Assembly: GCA_021234155.1 (NCBI GenBank)
Contig: JAJEKV010000003.1
Location: 27,385,166 to 27,449,165 of the forward strand
Direction: 5' to 3'
DNA length: 64,000 bases
From: Isoetes taiwanensis
Lineage: Eukaryota; Streptophyta; Lycopodiopsida; Isoetales; Isoetaceae
Position numbers and translations under genes: made by a program. Shown one piece after another: positions 11,265-23,700 of this stretch. The notes beneath the pieces were generated by a model that did no database searches, was not told the origin of the DNA, and saw only the letters and a list, made by a program, of their open reading frames with translations. How positions within the stretch are numbered: position 1 is the stretch's first letter; each line of letters starts with the position of its first letter.

Positions 11265-12652
11265 TTACTTGGGTTTTTGCTGATGCCGGTGTCCCCTTTC
11301 CGGCCGCCAAAACTCACGCTTTTTCCGGCCATAAACGCGTTTTCTGGTAAAGTTCATTCTCCCAAATATTTTTGTGTTGTTTCTCTGCATTTTCCGGCAA
11401 GATCTTCTCTCTCTTTCTCTCTCGGGCGGTGGGTTAACTGCAACACTGCAGCTGCCGTTACGCTGGGGCATACCATCGTTTATGAAAATATGATGTGAGG
11501 GAGGGAGGTGGTGCGGTTTATACATTTTTTGAAATAGTTTTGGGGCACGTTTCTACAGGCCGGTGATGGCAGAGGAGTTTCTACGGCAAAACTAGGCTTA
11601 GAGGTGTAAAAATCGGTGTACCAATCTCAGGTAGAGGCTTATTGCTTACTTTTTTTTCATGCTTAATACTCAAATCCAGCCCTGCCATAGCCATGAGTTT
11701 TGCATTGCTTAATGCCTTAGAAGATTTACAAGATTTACCATCTCATGCTTGACGACCAACTTTCTTCTCAGGTTTTTTTCTTTCATGGATCTGCTATTCG
11801 TGGAGTAAAAGCCGGCTTCCTTGAGCAATGGGTAAAGCATCGAACCCTGCACCCTAAATCCGCATTTGTCTGGTTTTACAGAGGTTTGTTTTGCTCCTTC
11901 TGTCTGGTTTTGCAGTTCTATCATTTCTTCATTTAGGGCCAAAATCCAACAAGGGAAACTGCAGCAGGCAAGCGGCATTTTCAACATGGTTGCATGGAGT
12001 GTTGATATATCAGAAGAAAAGAAAATCGAAATGCAAATCACTTAGTTGCCGTCACTTTTCACTTTTGCACAGATTCCTTTGATCCGGGAAGTTTTTCTCT
12101 ACTTTCCTGTAATTCTTAGCCATTTCTTACCATTTTTTCGGCCATTTCTTCCCTTCCTGCCCGTTCCTCTTTGTTAGCCTCCTAATCTGTGTGAAACGGC
12201 AGCACTGCCCGTGGTAATGACAGATTCTCCTCCGTCTATCATTATTTGGACAGACAATAAACCAATGAAGTTTAAATTTTTCTTTAGGCTTTTACCCTTA
12301 ACATGAAGAGCATTCGGTGCAGGCAGCAGCATTCTTCATGGGTTTTTGGTAGCAGAGGATGTGAGGCAGCATTCTTTGTGTGTTTTTTTTATTGAATCCG
12401 GCAAAGCAGAGGTCGCTGGAAAGGAAGCATAGGGTTTAGGCAGCTCATTTTCTCCACGACCGTTTTTCTCGCTCATTTCGTTGCTCATTATTTATCTGAG
12501 AGATATACCAGTTTAGGAAAAAGATAACGTTGGGATCCTACACCGATCCACCTCAGGAAGCGCAAGCGACATCGAAAACCAGGTACATCGTCCTCAATCT
12601 TCATTTTCTTGATGTTTAGGAATGAATCAGTTAGAGGCAGCTTAGTGCAAGG

Positions 12653-13027
12653 GCTTAGAGCAGGGGCTTAGACCAGATTATTATTTTTTGTTCTTTTTCT
12701 GTTCAAACCCTACTGCGCATGTACAGGAATTTCAAGTTTTGGGTTCGTGATTTTTTTTCTTTTTTCTGTGCATTATATTGGTGGTGGATGGCAGCCGTTA
12801 TGCTGGATATAGCAGAGGTTGTAACTTAGTATGATTTCGGGAGGGGTTTTCTTTTAAGAGGGGTATCTCTGCAACAATTTTCCTCTTTTTGGAAGCGTGG
12901 CTTCAATAGGTTGAGAGAATGAACGTAGGACTTAGAGCAGGGGCTTAGACCAGATTATTATTTTTGTTCTTTTTCTGTTCAAACCCTACTGCGCATGTAC
13001 AGGAATTTCAAGTTTTGGGTTCGTGAA
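12653..13027 (+). repeat. Two direct copies of a ~97-bp block in U3
   Basis: The block starting TTAGAGCAGGGGCTTAGACC and ending CAAGTTTTGGGTTCGTGA occurs at about 12655-12750 and again at 12931-13027, roughly 275 bases apart. The two copies differ mainly in a T-run length. No coding potential is visible; it looks like a local duplication inside the Helitron. Confidence 0.8.
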
Positions 13028-13989
13028 TTCTTTTCTTATTTCTGTGCATTAACTCTGTTTAACAGTTATCGAGGCAGAATCAGGGCAGAGCTTGGAGCCC
13101 AGATTTGATGGCAGTTCTTGAGCTTTGAAAGGTAAGTCTCCCCTTCTTTCATTTTGCTGGCCGTTTCTCTAGAACCAGACCAATTTTGGATAGATTTGTT
13201 CACTTTTGTATATCTCCCGTTTGGATTTGCTGATTACTTTGCATTTGGGCAATCATCATTGCTCTCAACTTGCCAAATTATTGGATAACAGTGGAGGTTA
13301 AACTTAGTTTATGCCTTGCACTTTTTTTCACCTTTCCAGTCATGATGTACCCTGTATACTCTATCCCCTATTTCTTAACTCATTACTTCGTTTTTGCATT
13401 TTTTCTTTTTCGGCAGATGGTGATATTTGTTCATGGAGGTGAGGCCTTTAATAATTAGTGGCTATATAGATAATGGCGATTGGGCAAGTTAATGGGAGTT
13501 GCAGAACTATTAGCTTTCGGAGGCTAAAACATGGTTGGTAAGTCTGCAAAATGGATCCCTGCTTTTCATTCAGCCTTCCTTCTTTATTTATCCTTATTTT
13601 TTCATTTCATGTTTGCATTTCACTATGTTTCTTCAACCAAGTGTCTTTTGCAGTGCAGTTTTGGCACTGCATAGCCATGCCACCTAGGAAAAGTATATGT
13701 GCCTTCTACGAAAGCTTCTGAAGGACGTTTTCCATATGTTCTGCAGGTATGCCAGTGGTCTGCTTATTCTTTAGCTCTTCTTATTACTTTATACCATGAA
13801 ATTTCATTTCTAGAGAACAGGATTATAAATCTTCATCGGCAACTGAATAAGATCTCTCAAACATAGTAGCTGTGACACTTATCTTTGTTGTTTATAGTTG
13901 TTCTTTCCAAAATTGATATTGGGTTCTTCACGTTTGGTGCTTTGCTGTTGTTCATATTGATTTGTTAACAATTTGTTTCATTTTCATCC

Positions 13990-14231
13990 TCTCTACAGAA
14001 ACGATTCACAACAAAGGAGTGCGATTTTCGTTTGCAGAATGCTTTAGAAAGTACCAACCAGACGACTTCACAAGTAATGAACGCAATCATTTTCTGTACA
14101 TGCTTTTTTTAATGCATATTTGCTATAGATTCTAATTCTAACTGCAACTAATATTACTCTTACAGCTTGATGGAGCAATCATTATGTCTTGCTGGTTTGC
14201 TGGAAGATTGAAAATCCTGAGATTGTCCAAG
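13990..14231 (+). pseudogene. Captured spliced gene fragment in U3, not identified
   Basis: An exon-like piece after CTCTCTACAG reads KRFTTKECDFRLQNALESTN and ends before GTAATG. A second follows after TCTTACAG, reads LDGAIIMSCWFAGRLKIL and ends before GTATGAG. The phases are compatible with splicing. An earlier piece may end at the CTGCAGGTATGCC near 13743. Intact splice borders indicate capture at the DNA level with introns. I do not recognise the protein family. Confidence 0.4.
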
Positions 14232-15030
14232 GTATGAGATTTACAATCAATGCTTAAAAAACTATAAACGTATTACTGATTGTCACTTCTGTGCACCATC
14301 CTTCCTTTGATGTATGGTAAAGACAATTTCATGCAAACATAAGCTCTAAGAGCTTGAATGATGGCAGAAGGTATCAGATGTATGATACACTTTAAAATGA
14401 ATCTATTATGAAAGGAGACTATTGAATTGTCTTCTGAATTTGCTTGATCAATGCATTCAAGCAGCTACCTCTTGGTAGGTGCTTTATTTTATAGTTATTT
14501 CCTATGTATGGTGTTCTTTCAAGTATCCTGCATTTGTTTGGTAGCTTTTAAAGCTACAGCAGAATGCCATTCAGGCCCAATGCCATTATATTATAGAGTA
14601 ATAACTATAACTGATATATAAAGAAAAGTCGAATTCCACCTTTTGTTCATAGTTTTATTTTCCATGTCATTGAAACAACGTTTAGATGTTAAATTTTCCA
14701 GTGTTGTTGACCTTTTTGTGCAGGTTAACAAATGAAGAGCTGGTTTTTGGTATATAGGGTTATTTTTAAGACTATTTTTGTTACCCATGGCATTCATTTG
14801 CTTTGTCCATTCCAAAAGAGCCATTGTAAAATTGCCGTATGAAATACTTTGTTAAGAGTGCAAATGTAGGAGTTTGGAATGGCAAGCTATGAAGAACTCA
14901 GAATCCATTTCTGCTACCAGAACTTGCTTCACATATAAAAAGCATGCAGGGTTTCTATTTTGTAATTTGTGCCAAATTTGCTTCTTAAGAAGCTAAGGTT
15001 TTGTATTTTCGTGCAGGCTAAGGTGTTGCA

Positions 15031-15056
15031 ATGCTTGAGCTTCTCTGCTCAAGCAT
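15031..15056 (+). other. Perfect 10-bp hairpin in U3
   Basis: ATGCTTGAGC, a six-base loop and GCTCAAGCAT form a perfect stem. It lies inside an exon-like piece between GTGCAG and GTATATG. No role is evident. Confidence 0.5.
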
Positions 15057-15734
15057 GTTTTTTCAATGTGGACCGGTATATGTGTCATTCTATTTGTATG
15101 CATGCCGATAATAGAGTCTTCAACGCACTTTTTATTTATACAATTGAGTTCCCTATGAAACAACGTCTTCTAGTTCGTCCCTTGCAACATCTGTGTATCT
15201 CCAGGTATTCCTCCTCCTTAGATCTGCGTGCTAAGCTGTTTTCTGTTAATCATTAGCATTTTACAAGTCTTTTGCTTAAAAACTAGGAGATTAGATCTAC
15301 ATTTTATAGACGCAAGTTTTTGCTCTCTTGCTCTGTGTTCTCTTAACCTTCTATATTGAAGACCTAAAATTTGGAATTCAGCTTTAAATTGTTTGTACAT
15401 TTGATGTTTTATTCTATGCTCTATTATTCTTCACTAGAAGGAAGATTGTGGAGGTCTTCCCTTGGTTTTGGGGAAGGGTTTTAGACATTTTCTATGACAT
15501 GTTATTTATTGTATTTTTTGAAAGTGGTTAAATTTGGTGATTACAAGGGTATTTGGTCTGCTGCTCCTCTGCTCCAGGTGGAATAACTACTATCTACTTT
15601 TGGAAAGACTTGGCATGCATTTGTTGATCATATTGTTTAACACATTTTTCATTTGCTTTTGAGGTCCTGGATTTACCTTTATCTTTTGTGCTTTATGAGG
15701 GAATTCTAACAAACTTATGAATTGAATTAGGAAA

Positions 15735-15863
15735 ATGTCGGGAGAAGGCAAGCAATTTCCGCTTCAAAAGCAACAGCAACAACTTGGTATGGATCATGAA
15801 ATGGATCACAGCGTACGGTTGACAAAGAAAGAATTCTGCATTAGTTGCTCAGAAGTCTTTTAA
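15735..15863 (+). pseudogene. Captured first-exon fragment resembling a plant SDR (glucose/ribitol dehydrogenase type)
   Basis: A 42-codon frame begins MSGEGKQFPLQKQQQQLG and continues MDHEMDHSVRL before stopping. The pattern FPxQKQ followed by an E-M-P/D-H stretch resembles the N-terminal leader of plant glucose and ribitol dehydrogenase homologues. That family continues with an NAD-binding TGGxxGIG motif, which is absent here. It is a stub at best, and a chance match is possible. Confidence 0.3.
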
Positions 15864-16204
15864 TGTGTGAAGAACTGTGATTTACCATCTGTATGCTATT
15901 CGACCAAAAGATGCGTGAGTAAAATGTGATATGATTTTATAAAGGGGGGATAGTGTAAATGTGCTTCAGAACAGAAGTCTTTTTGTATCTCTTCTTTCTG
16001 GGGAAGTACCAGACCAGCACATTTGGATATGCAAGGTTTGCCTCCATCTGAGTTTGTCTTTGAGTGTGAAGTTTGTGCATCCATATTTCTTGAATAGTAT
16101 TTATCTATGTTTCTTTAATGATATTTACTTTGTTAAATTAGTTATGCACTGAATACCCTGCTTCTGGTTGCTTTCCCATGCCAAATAAGAATACAAGCCA
16201 CGAC

Positions 16205-16238
16205 ATTAGCCCGGCAACGCCGGGCACACGTTTACTAG
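16205..16238 (+). other. Helitron 3' terminus of U3 (perfect hairpin + CTAG)
   Basis: The same 17-base hairpin as at 11235 occurs at 16209-16225, then ACACGTTTACTAG. It is followed directly by TCTACTTACTG, the start of U4. Confidence 0.92.
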
Positions 16239-16501
16239 TCTACTTACTGTTTTTGGGGATTCTGGCTCACGCCGGTGTAACACCGGCGCTCACGTTTTTT
16301 CCGGCGAAAAGCGTGATTTTTGGGTTATTTTTTTCTTTTCGGCAGTTCTTTCGGCAAATTTTCCTCTCATGTCCGTTCCGCTTTGTGAGCCTCCACTCCT
16401 CTCTGTGAAACGGCAGCGCTATTTGCCACAATGATACTGGATTCTCCTCCGACTATCATTATTTTTGAGAGTAAAGCATTGGAGTTTAAATCCTTCCTTA
16501 A

Positions 16502-16566
16502 AATTTCTTCCTGAGGGCAATCGGCGCAACAACATTCTTCCTGAGGGCAATCGGTGCAGCAATATT
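16502..16566 (+). repeat. Tandem duplication of a ~33-bp block in U4
   Basis: TTCTTCCTGAGGGCAATCGG occurs twice in a row, each followed by a GCA-rich tail (GCGCAACAACA, then TGCAGCAATA). The same CAATCGG-type motif occurs once in U0-U2 near 3829 and 7728, so it is part of the family 5' region. Confidence 0.75.
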
Positions 16567-17620
16567 CTGGCCGCTTGGTTTTTTAGCAGAGGGCGCTGAA
16601 GCATTCCGTGTGGTTTTTTTTTTTTTTGTTGAATCGGGCAAAGCAGAGGTCGTTGTGTTGTATTCTGTGATCAGATTTGTAGGCCACTGAATCAGACAGG
16701 TAAAATCATTTTAAGAAATACTTTTTTTGCATTGTTGTGTTAATCGGCTGTGTTTGCAAGGTTTCTATCAGCTCTAAATCTTACGGGTTTGTGCTTCTCT
16801 TTGCAGTCGCTGAAGCAGAAGTGCATGAAACAAAGGAGCCGTTGAAGCAAAGAAAGCTTAAGGTGCTTATAAATATTCTGGCAGCTTCAGTTTCGGACAT
16901 GCAGCTCTAAATCTTATGTTTCTGCTTTCTATTTGCAGATTGTTGAAGCTTAGGATTCACTGAAGCATAGAATCGGTGAAGCAAAGGATTAAGGTACAAT
17001 TTTTTCCCCATGATTTTTTTGTTGTGGGGAGCTGTATGTTTGAAAAACCCATCCTCCAGTGCATGAAAAGTTTTGTCCTCTAAGCATATTCAGCTATCCT
17101 ATCTCTGAGGGAAAGTTGCCTGTAAGAGTAAGTATGGCAGGATTCCTTTGTGTGCCCTTTTCCCAACAGGTTCAAGCATAGTCCTATTCGGCAAAGCATG
17201 GCAGGATTCCAGAAACATGGCATTTTACTGAGGCTTATTTGCAAAGATTATAGAAACCAGACTATTGACAGCAAAACTATATTGATTGCAAGACTATATA
17301 GACTGCAAAGATCCTTGCTGAGAAGCTTAGTAGGCTAGACGATGCCTTGACATTTTTATAATCCTTGCCTTTGTATTTCTGGCTGCTTTTCAGCTAAAAG
17401 TTGTTCTGTTTTGTTTCGAAGCAGAGGTTGGAGCAACACAAAAGTTGTGAAAAAAACAGAGGTCGTTGAAGCGTAGGAGCAGGCTGAAGTCGTTGAAGCA
17501 AAAACAGAACGGGTTTTGGTTGAGACTTATATTCGGTTGGCAAAAACTTATATTTTTGGTTGCCCATTCTATCTACAGGTTTCTGTCTGCTCTCTTGCAT
17601 CATTGAGCAGAGCTTTCGGA

Positions 17621-17961
17621 TTTGCCCTTTTTTTATTATGCAGTTTCTGACCCATTTTGATTTCGGCCTGCTTTGATTGACACATACCCATAACTAAGTT
17701 CCAGCATCTTCCCCTTCCGTTCCTTTCTTTCCTTGCTTTGTTCCCTTCTCTGATGACGATTCTGCATTAGGCTGGCCATTACATGGGAGGATCACGGCGG
17801 GTAAAATACAGAACGCTGAAGTATTATCATGGGTTTGGGTTTATGTGGGCTAATTGGCTGTGCAAAGCAACAAGGGTTTGCCCTCTTTTGATTATGCAGT
17901 GTTTCCGACCCATGTTTGATTTAGGCCTGCTTTGATTGGCACATAGTTCCCCTAACTAAGT
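17621..17961 (+). repeat. Two ~80-bp direct copies in U4 leader
   Basis: A block with TTTGCCCTTTTTTTATTATG, GACCCATTTTGATTT and GGCCTGCTTTGATTG lies at about 17621-17702 and again at 17877-17961. The copies have diverged by several indels. They lie in the non-coding leader of the autonomous Helitron, and I see no gene in them. Confidence 0.7.
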
Positions 17962-18002
17962 TCGCTTATTTTTATTCACTAAGCTTCTAATATTTCAGTA
18001 AT

Positions 18003-18155
18003 AGGTAAAGGCCATTTAGGCCACTTTTCTGGCCGAAAAGGCCCGGGCGTGATGAGGTTATTTGGCGGGCCGTTATTTGGCGGGGGCCCGCCAGCCGAAC
18101 CTCACCGCCGCCAGCCTTTTCCGGCCGAAAAAGTGGTTTTAAATGGCCTTTACCT
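18003..18155. mobile_element. Fold-back MITE-like element (long hairpin, 153 bp)
   Basis: The left arm AGGTAAAGGCCATTT at 18003 pairs with AAATGGCCTTTACCT ending at 18155. Pairing continues inwards through the CTTTTC-GGCCGAAAAGGC region and a TGAGGTT-GGCGGG stretch, so almost the whole element folds on itself. It is GC-rich in an AT-rich setting. No clear target-site duplication was seen. It abuts the larger element that starts at 18159. Confidence 0.65.
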
Positions 18156-18158
18156 TTA

Positions 18159-19128
18159 CATAAAGGTAAAGGGGCCACATTTCGGCCCGGTGGACGCCAC
18201 GTACAAGATCATTTATAAAGGTTATTTTTTTTTTTTTCTTGCCTCCTTTTTTCTGGCGATGGTTCCGTCGCCATAGCCGATCCACGAGTCTGTGGCGATC
18301 TCAAGTTTGGCTTGGCTTGTTGTTTTTCGCGGTTTGCATAGCATTTTTGCATGCTTCCACGGTTGCCATAGGCGATTTCTTGGCGCAGCGCCATTACTTT
18401 TGCTTAATCTTTGTGTTCTTGGGGATTTTTGAGTTTCGGGCCGCCATAGCTGATTTTTGACTTCCGGACGTCGCCATAGCTGAGGTTTCGAGATTTTGTC
18501 CAAGTTTTTTACGTTAATGTGTCAATAACAGAGTGCTAACATTCGTCTTCTTTGCTTTCTCATAGATTTTGAAGGATATTAGCTAAAGATTTGTCGGGTA
18601 ACATCATAACCATACCTTTTTTTGGATTATTTAGTATCTTTGCTTTTCTAATGCATTTTTTATATTTTTAGGTGCCTACATTGTGCGTGGATGCTATTTG
18701 TGGAGTGTGTTAGGCAGTTAGATAAACTGTTAACTTTTGTTTCAAGAACATGCATGGCTTATTTCTATGCCAAATCGATCCAAGAATATGCCTAGCTTAT
18801 TTCTATGCTAGGCATATTTCTATGATGAGTTCTTGTCTTCACCTTTTGCGTTTTTTTCATTGGAATTTTTCGATTCAAGATCGAAGTTCTTGTTTTTGAT
18901 CCTTTGTTTCTTCAATTTCAGATAATACAGTGTTTTTGATCAGATTTTGAATTTTCTGTAATATAGTGGATTGAATATTTGTGTAATTTTTATCTTATGT
19001 GATGAAGTATATTTCTGTGTAAAAATGAAGTGATCAAGTGACCTGAAATCAACTGACCATGACAAGAACTATTACTGGATTTAAAATTGGCTGAAAAAAG
19101 CCGAAATGTGGCCCCCTTTACCTTTATG
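18159..19128. mobile_element. 970-bp element with ~28-bp terminal inverted repeats
   Basis: CATAAAGGTAAAGGGGCCAC continuing to TTCGGC at 18159-18186 is repeated in inverse at 19100-19128 with one extra G. The ends share the GGTAAAGG core with the adjacent fold-back element, so the two may be related. The interior contains GCCATAG-rich sequence and open frames on both strands with no recognisable transposase. It is most likely a non-autonomous DNA transposon nested in the Helitron leader. Its superfamily is not clear because I could not define a target-site duplication. Confidence 0.65.
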
Positions 19129-19606
19129 AGGCAGCAAGTTCCCCTACTAAACTTAGCTTTAAAAGATATTCACGTTGGTAGATACTTTAACCCCTAAAAC
19201 TATGGTGGAACCACATAAGGCAATTGCTTTGTCATTACTCTTCCACTATTGCTTCATAACAACACAGTTTTAACCCCGTTATTTTAAGATATATTAAATA
19301 AATAAACGTTAGCATACAATTTGAATCCAATGAACGACTTTAACATAAACATGGGTGCATTTAACATAAACATAAAATGCCAAACTTTAACATTACAACA
19401 CAAAGTAAATTGAACTTCAACTTATATCACAACAAAAAGTTAAATGAACTTTAACTTAATATCACAACACAAAGTTGAATAATTTGGATCATCACAACAC
19501 ATAAGTGAAACAAAGTAATTTGACAACATATAAGTTCTTTGATTTGAAAAGGTCATACTGGCTTGCCAACATGGAAAATGAATTGACTTAAAATATCATT
19601 TCCATA

Positions 19607-20135
19607 ATGCAGATGGTGGTGGTGAATGTTCCATGGGATTCCTACCCAAAACTTGTGGCACAATTCTTTAGAGATGGACATGCCTTGCCACTATTTGACG
19701 ACGATTTTGATGCATATTTTCAATATTTAGCAGAGGTAGAGGATTGGAAGAGCGAATTGGAAGAAGCCGCAGAAAGTGTTGCATTGGGGAATGATGGAAT
19801 GCAAGTGAACATTAAGGCTCTGATTTGGGTTTTGAGAGTTTTTGGAGAGTGGTATGAAACCCTAGGGTTGCTTGAAGTTGAGATACGCCCGGAGGTTAAA
19901 ATTGAGCTAGATATTGAAAATTTTGCTAGACAAATGCATGCTAGCTTTCATAAACGTGGCTTTTGGAGTTGAGATATGCCCGGAGGTTAAAATTGAGCTA
20001 GATATTGAAAATTTTGCTAGACAAATGCATGCTAGCTTTCATAAACGTGGCTTTGTGAGAGTCCATAAGTTTGTGGAGGCTATGGAAGCTACATTGTTTA
20101 TGGAATACCTTATGCAACATGGGTTGGATATGTAG
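19607..20135 (+). pseudogene. Small open frame interrupted by a 91-bp tandem duplication
   Basis: A frame starting MQMVVVNVPWDSYPKLV ends at TGA 19970-19972. The segment 19877-19967 is repeated at 19968-20058 with few changes. Because 91 is not a multiple of three, the copy throws the frame off and causes the stop. After the duplication the downstream frame continues to a stop at 20133-20135 (VHKFVEAMEATLFMEYLMQH). The protein is acidic and unfamiliar to me. It lies between the Helitron leader and the Rep gene and may be captured or an accessory gene. Confidence 0.45.
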
Positions 20136-20766
20136 TGTGCGCGAATGCCTTTAAGCATTCTTAAAATAAAAGACCATCTTAAAGTTGCACTTTGTTTTAC
20201 ACGAATTCAACTTAATTGCGCAACAATTCAACTTAGCCATAAACCCATGATGCTTTGGCATGTGCATATTAGGGTAACAATATGTTTGTGTGCACCATTT
20301 TATTTTCCATACATGGCTATATTTCATGTATTCTTATATAGATTAGGGTTTCTAAACTAATATATTCATATAGTTTAGGGTTTCTTATAAGAAAAGACCA
20401 TTGGTTTTGTTTAATGTCAAGACTATTCTTATTATATGCTGTGTATATATATGTTGTGTTAACGATGTTTTGAAGTAGTTTCCTTAGCGAAACCAATGCA
20501 TAACTTTAACATGTTTAAGCATTCTTTGCTACACTGTTCTTTAAATTTCAATTTCCGTTTCACTAATGTATGGTTTTGTTTTCTAAACAATGTGCTATCA
20601 TGTTTACAGGACCTAATTTGCTATTTGCACATTAAAGGAGAATATATATCACGCTATATCAGAGGTGAGTCATCGTTCTACTTTAAGTTAAATGTGCATC
20701 TTATAGTGTGATGGATATCGTTTAAACACATAAATTAGATGTGTATTTTCATGCAAAAAAGCCTAA

Positions 20767-23700
20767 ATGGTTATAAGGTTACACATATCAGGGACGTATA
20801 TGGGGAGATCTCACCAAAAAATGCCACCTCCTATGGCCAATAATCCCTCATATATGACGCCCGTGAATAAAAGTAAGTCTGGTCGGAAGAGACGTTTGGC
20901 ACGTAGGTGTGCTGCAAAGGCTAGAACCTTGAGGTTAGAATATGATGTGAATGCTACGGATATAGTTCATGTTGGTCAATCATCCAACGCACCAGCAATT
21001 GGAGGGACAGTCACAACAGAGCCAATGCATTGTCTGTCTGGTCAAGTAGATGAGCCATTGACAAGATGCCAGCATTTGAATGGCATGGTCTTGGAAGGAA
21101 CTGTTGCACATACGGGGGATTCACATCTTATGACATCAGAAGTTAATGATATTATGAATCCATTATTTTCCACGATACAGAAACAAACAGGTGATCATGC
21201 GATGCTGCAAGCTAGGGAGATCCCACATGTACACGTAGCAGGGACACATGTAGGGAGATCTTACAAAAAAATGCCGCCTGGTGTGGCCAATAACCCCTCA
21301 TTTATGATGCCCGTGAATGAAAGTAAGTCTGGTCGGAAGAGACGTTTGGCACGTAGGCATGCTGCAAAGGCTAGAGCCTTGATGTTAGAATATGATGTGA
21401 ATGCTATGGATATAGTTCATGTTGGTCAATCATCCAACGCACCAGCAATTGGAGGGACAGTCACAACAGAGCCAATGCATTGTCTGTCTGGTCAAGTAGA
21501 TGAGCCATTGACAAGATGCCAGCATTTGAATGGCATGGTCTTGGAAGGAACTGTTGCACATACAGGGGATTCACATCTTATGACATCAGAAGTTAATGAT
21601 ATTATGTATCCATTATTTTCCACGATACAGAAACAAACAGGTGATCATGCGATGCTGCAAGCTAGGGAGATCCCACACGTACATGTAGCAGGGACACATG
21701 TAGGGAGATCTTACAAAAAAACGCCGCCTGGTGTGGCCAATAACCCCTCATATATGACGCCCATGAATGAAAGTAGGTCTGATAGGAAGAGACGTTTGGC
21801 ACGTAAGCGTGCTGAAAAGGCGAAAGCCTTGCGGTTGGAATATGATGTGAATGCTACAGAGATAGCTCATGTTGGCCAATCGTCCAATGCACCAGTAGTT
21901 GAGGAAACAGTTACGCCCGAGCCAATAAGATGCATGTCTGGTCAAGTAGATAAGCTACCGACAAGATGCCAGCATTTGAATGACATGGTTGTGGAAGGAA
22001 CTGCTGCACCTACAGGGGATTCACATCTCATCACATCGGAGCTAAATGATGTTAGGGTGCAATTATTTCCCACAATACAGGAACAAACGGGTGATGATGC
22101 GATGTTGCTGGGAACTACGGACTTGAATGTTGGCTGCTTTAGCACACCATGTCAAGTAGGAGTCAGTGGAACCTCCTATCGAGTAACACCACCTACCATA
22201 GCGAGTAATCCCTTCTATAAGACACCTGAAAATGAAAATAGTACTCATAGAAGAAGACGCAAGCAGCGTATAAGAATGGCCAAGTGTAGAGCCTTGAGGT
22301 TACAATGTAATGTTCATACAATATTGGGAAATGATGGGGAATTGCCTGCAACAATAGAGAATAACCCATCCTATGTGACGCCTGAAGTAGAGAGCAATAG
22401 TCAAAGGAGAAGGCGCATAGACCGAAGAAGGAAGGCAAAGCATACAACTCAGAGGCTGGATTATGACACTCCTATTGGTCCTACAGAGCGTCCTACTGGT
22501 AAAAGCGGTTTCAATAAGATAGCATGGACGTGGAATTTACCTCCTCCTCATGACCTTGGTAATATGGATTATAGATGTTTGTATTGTGGGGCTATGCAAT
22601 GGATAGCAGAGCTCTCAGTTTAGAAGAAATGTCGAGCATGTGCAAATGGAGACATTCAGCTGCCATTGATTCCAGAACCACCACAGGCATTGTTTGACCT
22701 ATACACGAGAACAGATAGTTTGGGTGATCACTTCCGCACGAACATTAGAAAGTATAATAATATATTTTCATTTGCCTCAGTGGGCGTGAAAATTGATGAG
22801 GCGTTGGCAAATGCTGTTGGTGGGGTCTATACTTTTAGAGTCAATGGCTGCATGTGCCATAAGATGGGAACGCTGTTGCCACCACAAGGACATCAAGAGC
22901 ATGCAAAATTTGCACAAATATACATTATGGATGGTGATGACATGCAAGTTGAACGTAGGATGTCCGTTCTTGATGGATTGAGGCAAGAAATAGTTGTGCA
23001 ATTGCAGGCCCTTATGACAGAGCACAATCCATTTGTTAGCATATTTTTAAGTGCGGCACAGATTATGCATATTCATCCAATCATGAACATCCGTTTGCGT
23101 ATACCTTCTTGCAACATGCAAAATCCTGTGAGGAGGCAATATAATGCTCCAACTGTAAATGAGGTGGCTATCTTAATGCCTATTGATGATAAGCCCGAGG
23201 ATGGTCAGAGGGATATTATTATACACTCTAAGGATGGTGGCTTGAAGCTTATAGATGCATATCACTCAGCATATGATCCATTGCACTTTGTGTTACTTCT
23301 TCCCTACGGTACAGATGGATGGCATTTTAAAATACCTCATGGACGGAGTGGAGCAAAGGAAGTAACTATTATGGAGTACTACAGATATCATCTGTTCACG
23401 CGTCATGGACATGCATCCCCGCTTCACATGGCTGGCCGGTTGTTTCAAGAATACATTTGTGATATGTTTGCGAAGATGGAACAAGAAAGGCTGCAATTCA
23501 TTGTGTTGAATCAACACACCATTCGAAAAGACATGTTGCAAGGTATTATGGACTTCGAAGGAGATGATGCAAGTGCAATTGGCCGAAAAGTTGTATTACC
23601 ATCCTCACATGTGGGAGGTCCAAGATACATGACCCAACGGTATCAAGATGCCATGTCTATTGTTCGCGAACTTGGCAGGCCGGACCTCTTTATAACCATG

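Larger units (their letters stand above)
11265..16238 (+). mobile_element. Helitron unit U3 carrying spliced host fragments (5.0 kb)
   Basis: The unit lies between the CTAG at 11264 and the perfect hairpin plus CTAG at 16235-16238. Its first bases (TTACTTGGGTTTTTGC) look like a shortened version of the family 5' end. A block near 13095-13180, with GAGCTTTGAAAGGTAA and the sequence after it, matches 299-390 of U0, so the two unit types share ancestry. The rest differs from U0-U2 and contains exon-like pieces with GT and AG borders (13990-14231, 15017-15081, 15735-15863). It encodes no Rep or helicase. Confidence 0.7.
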
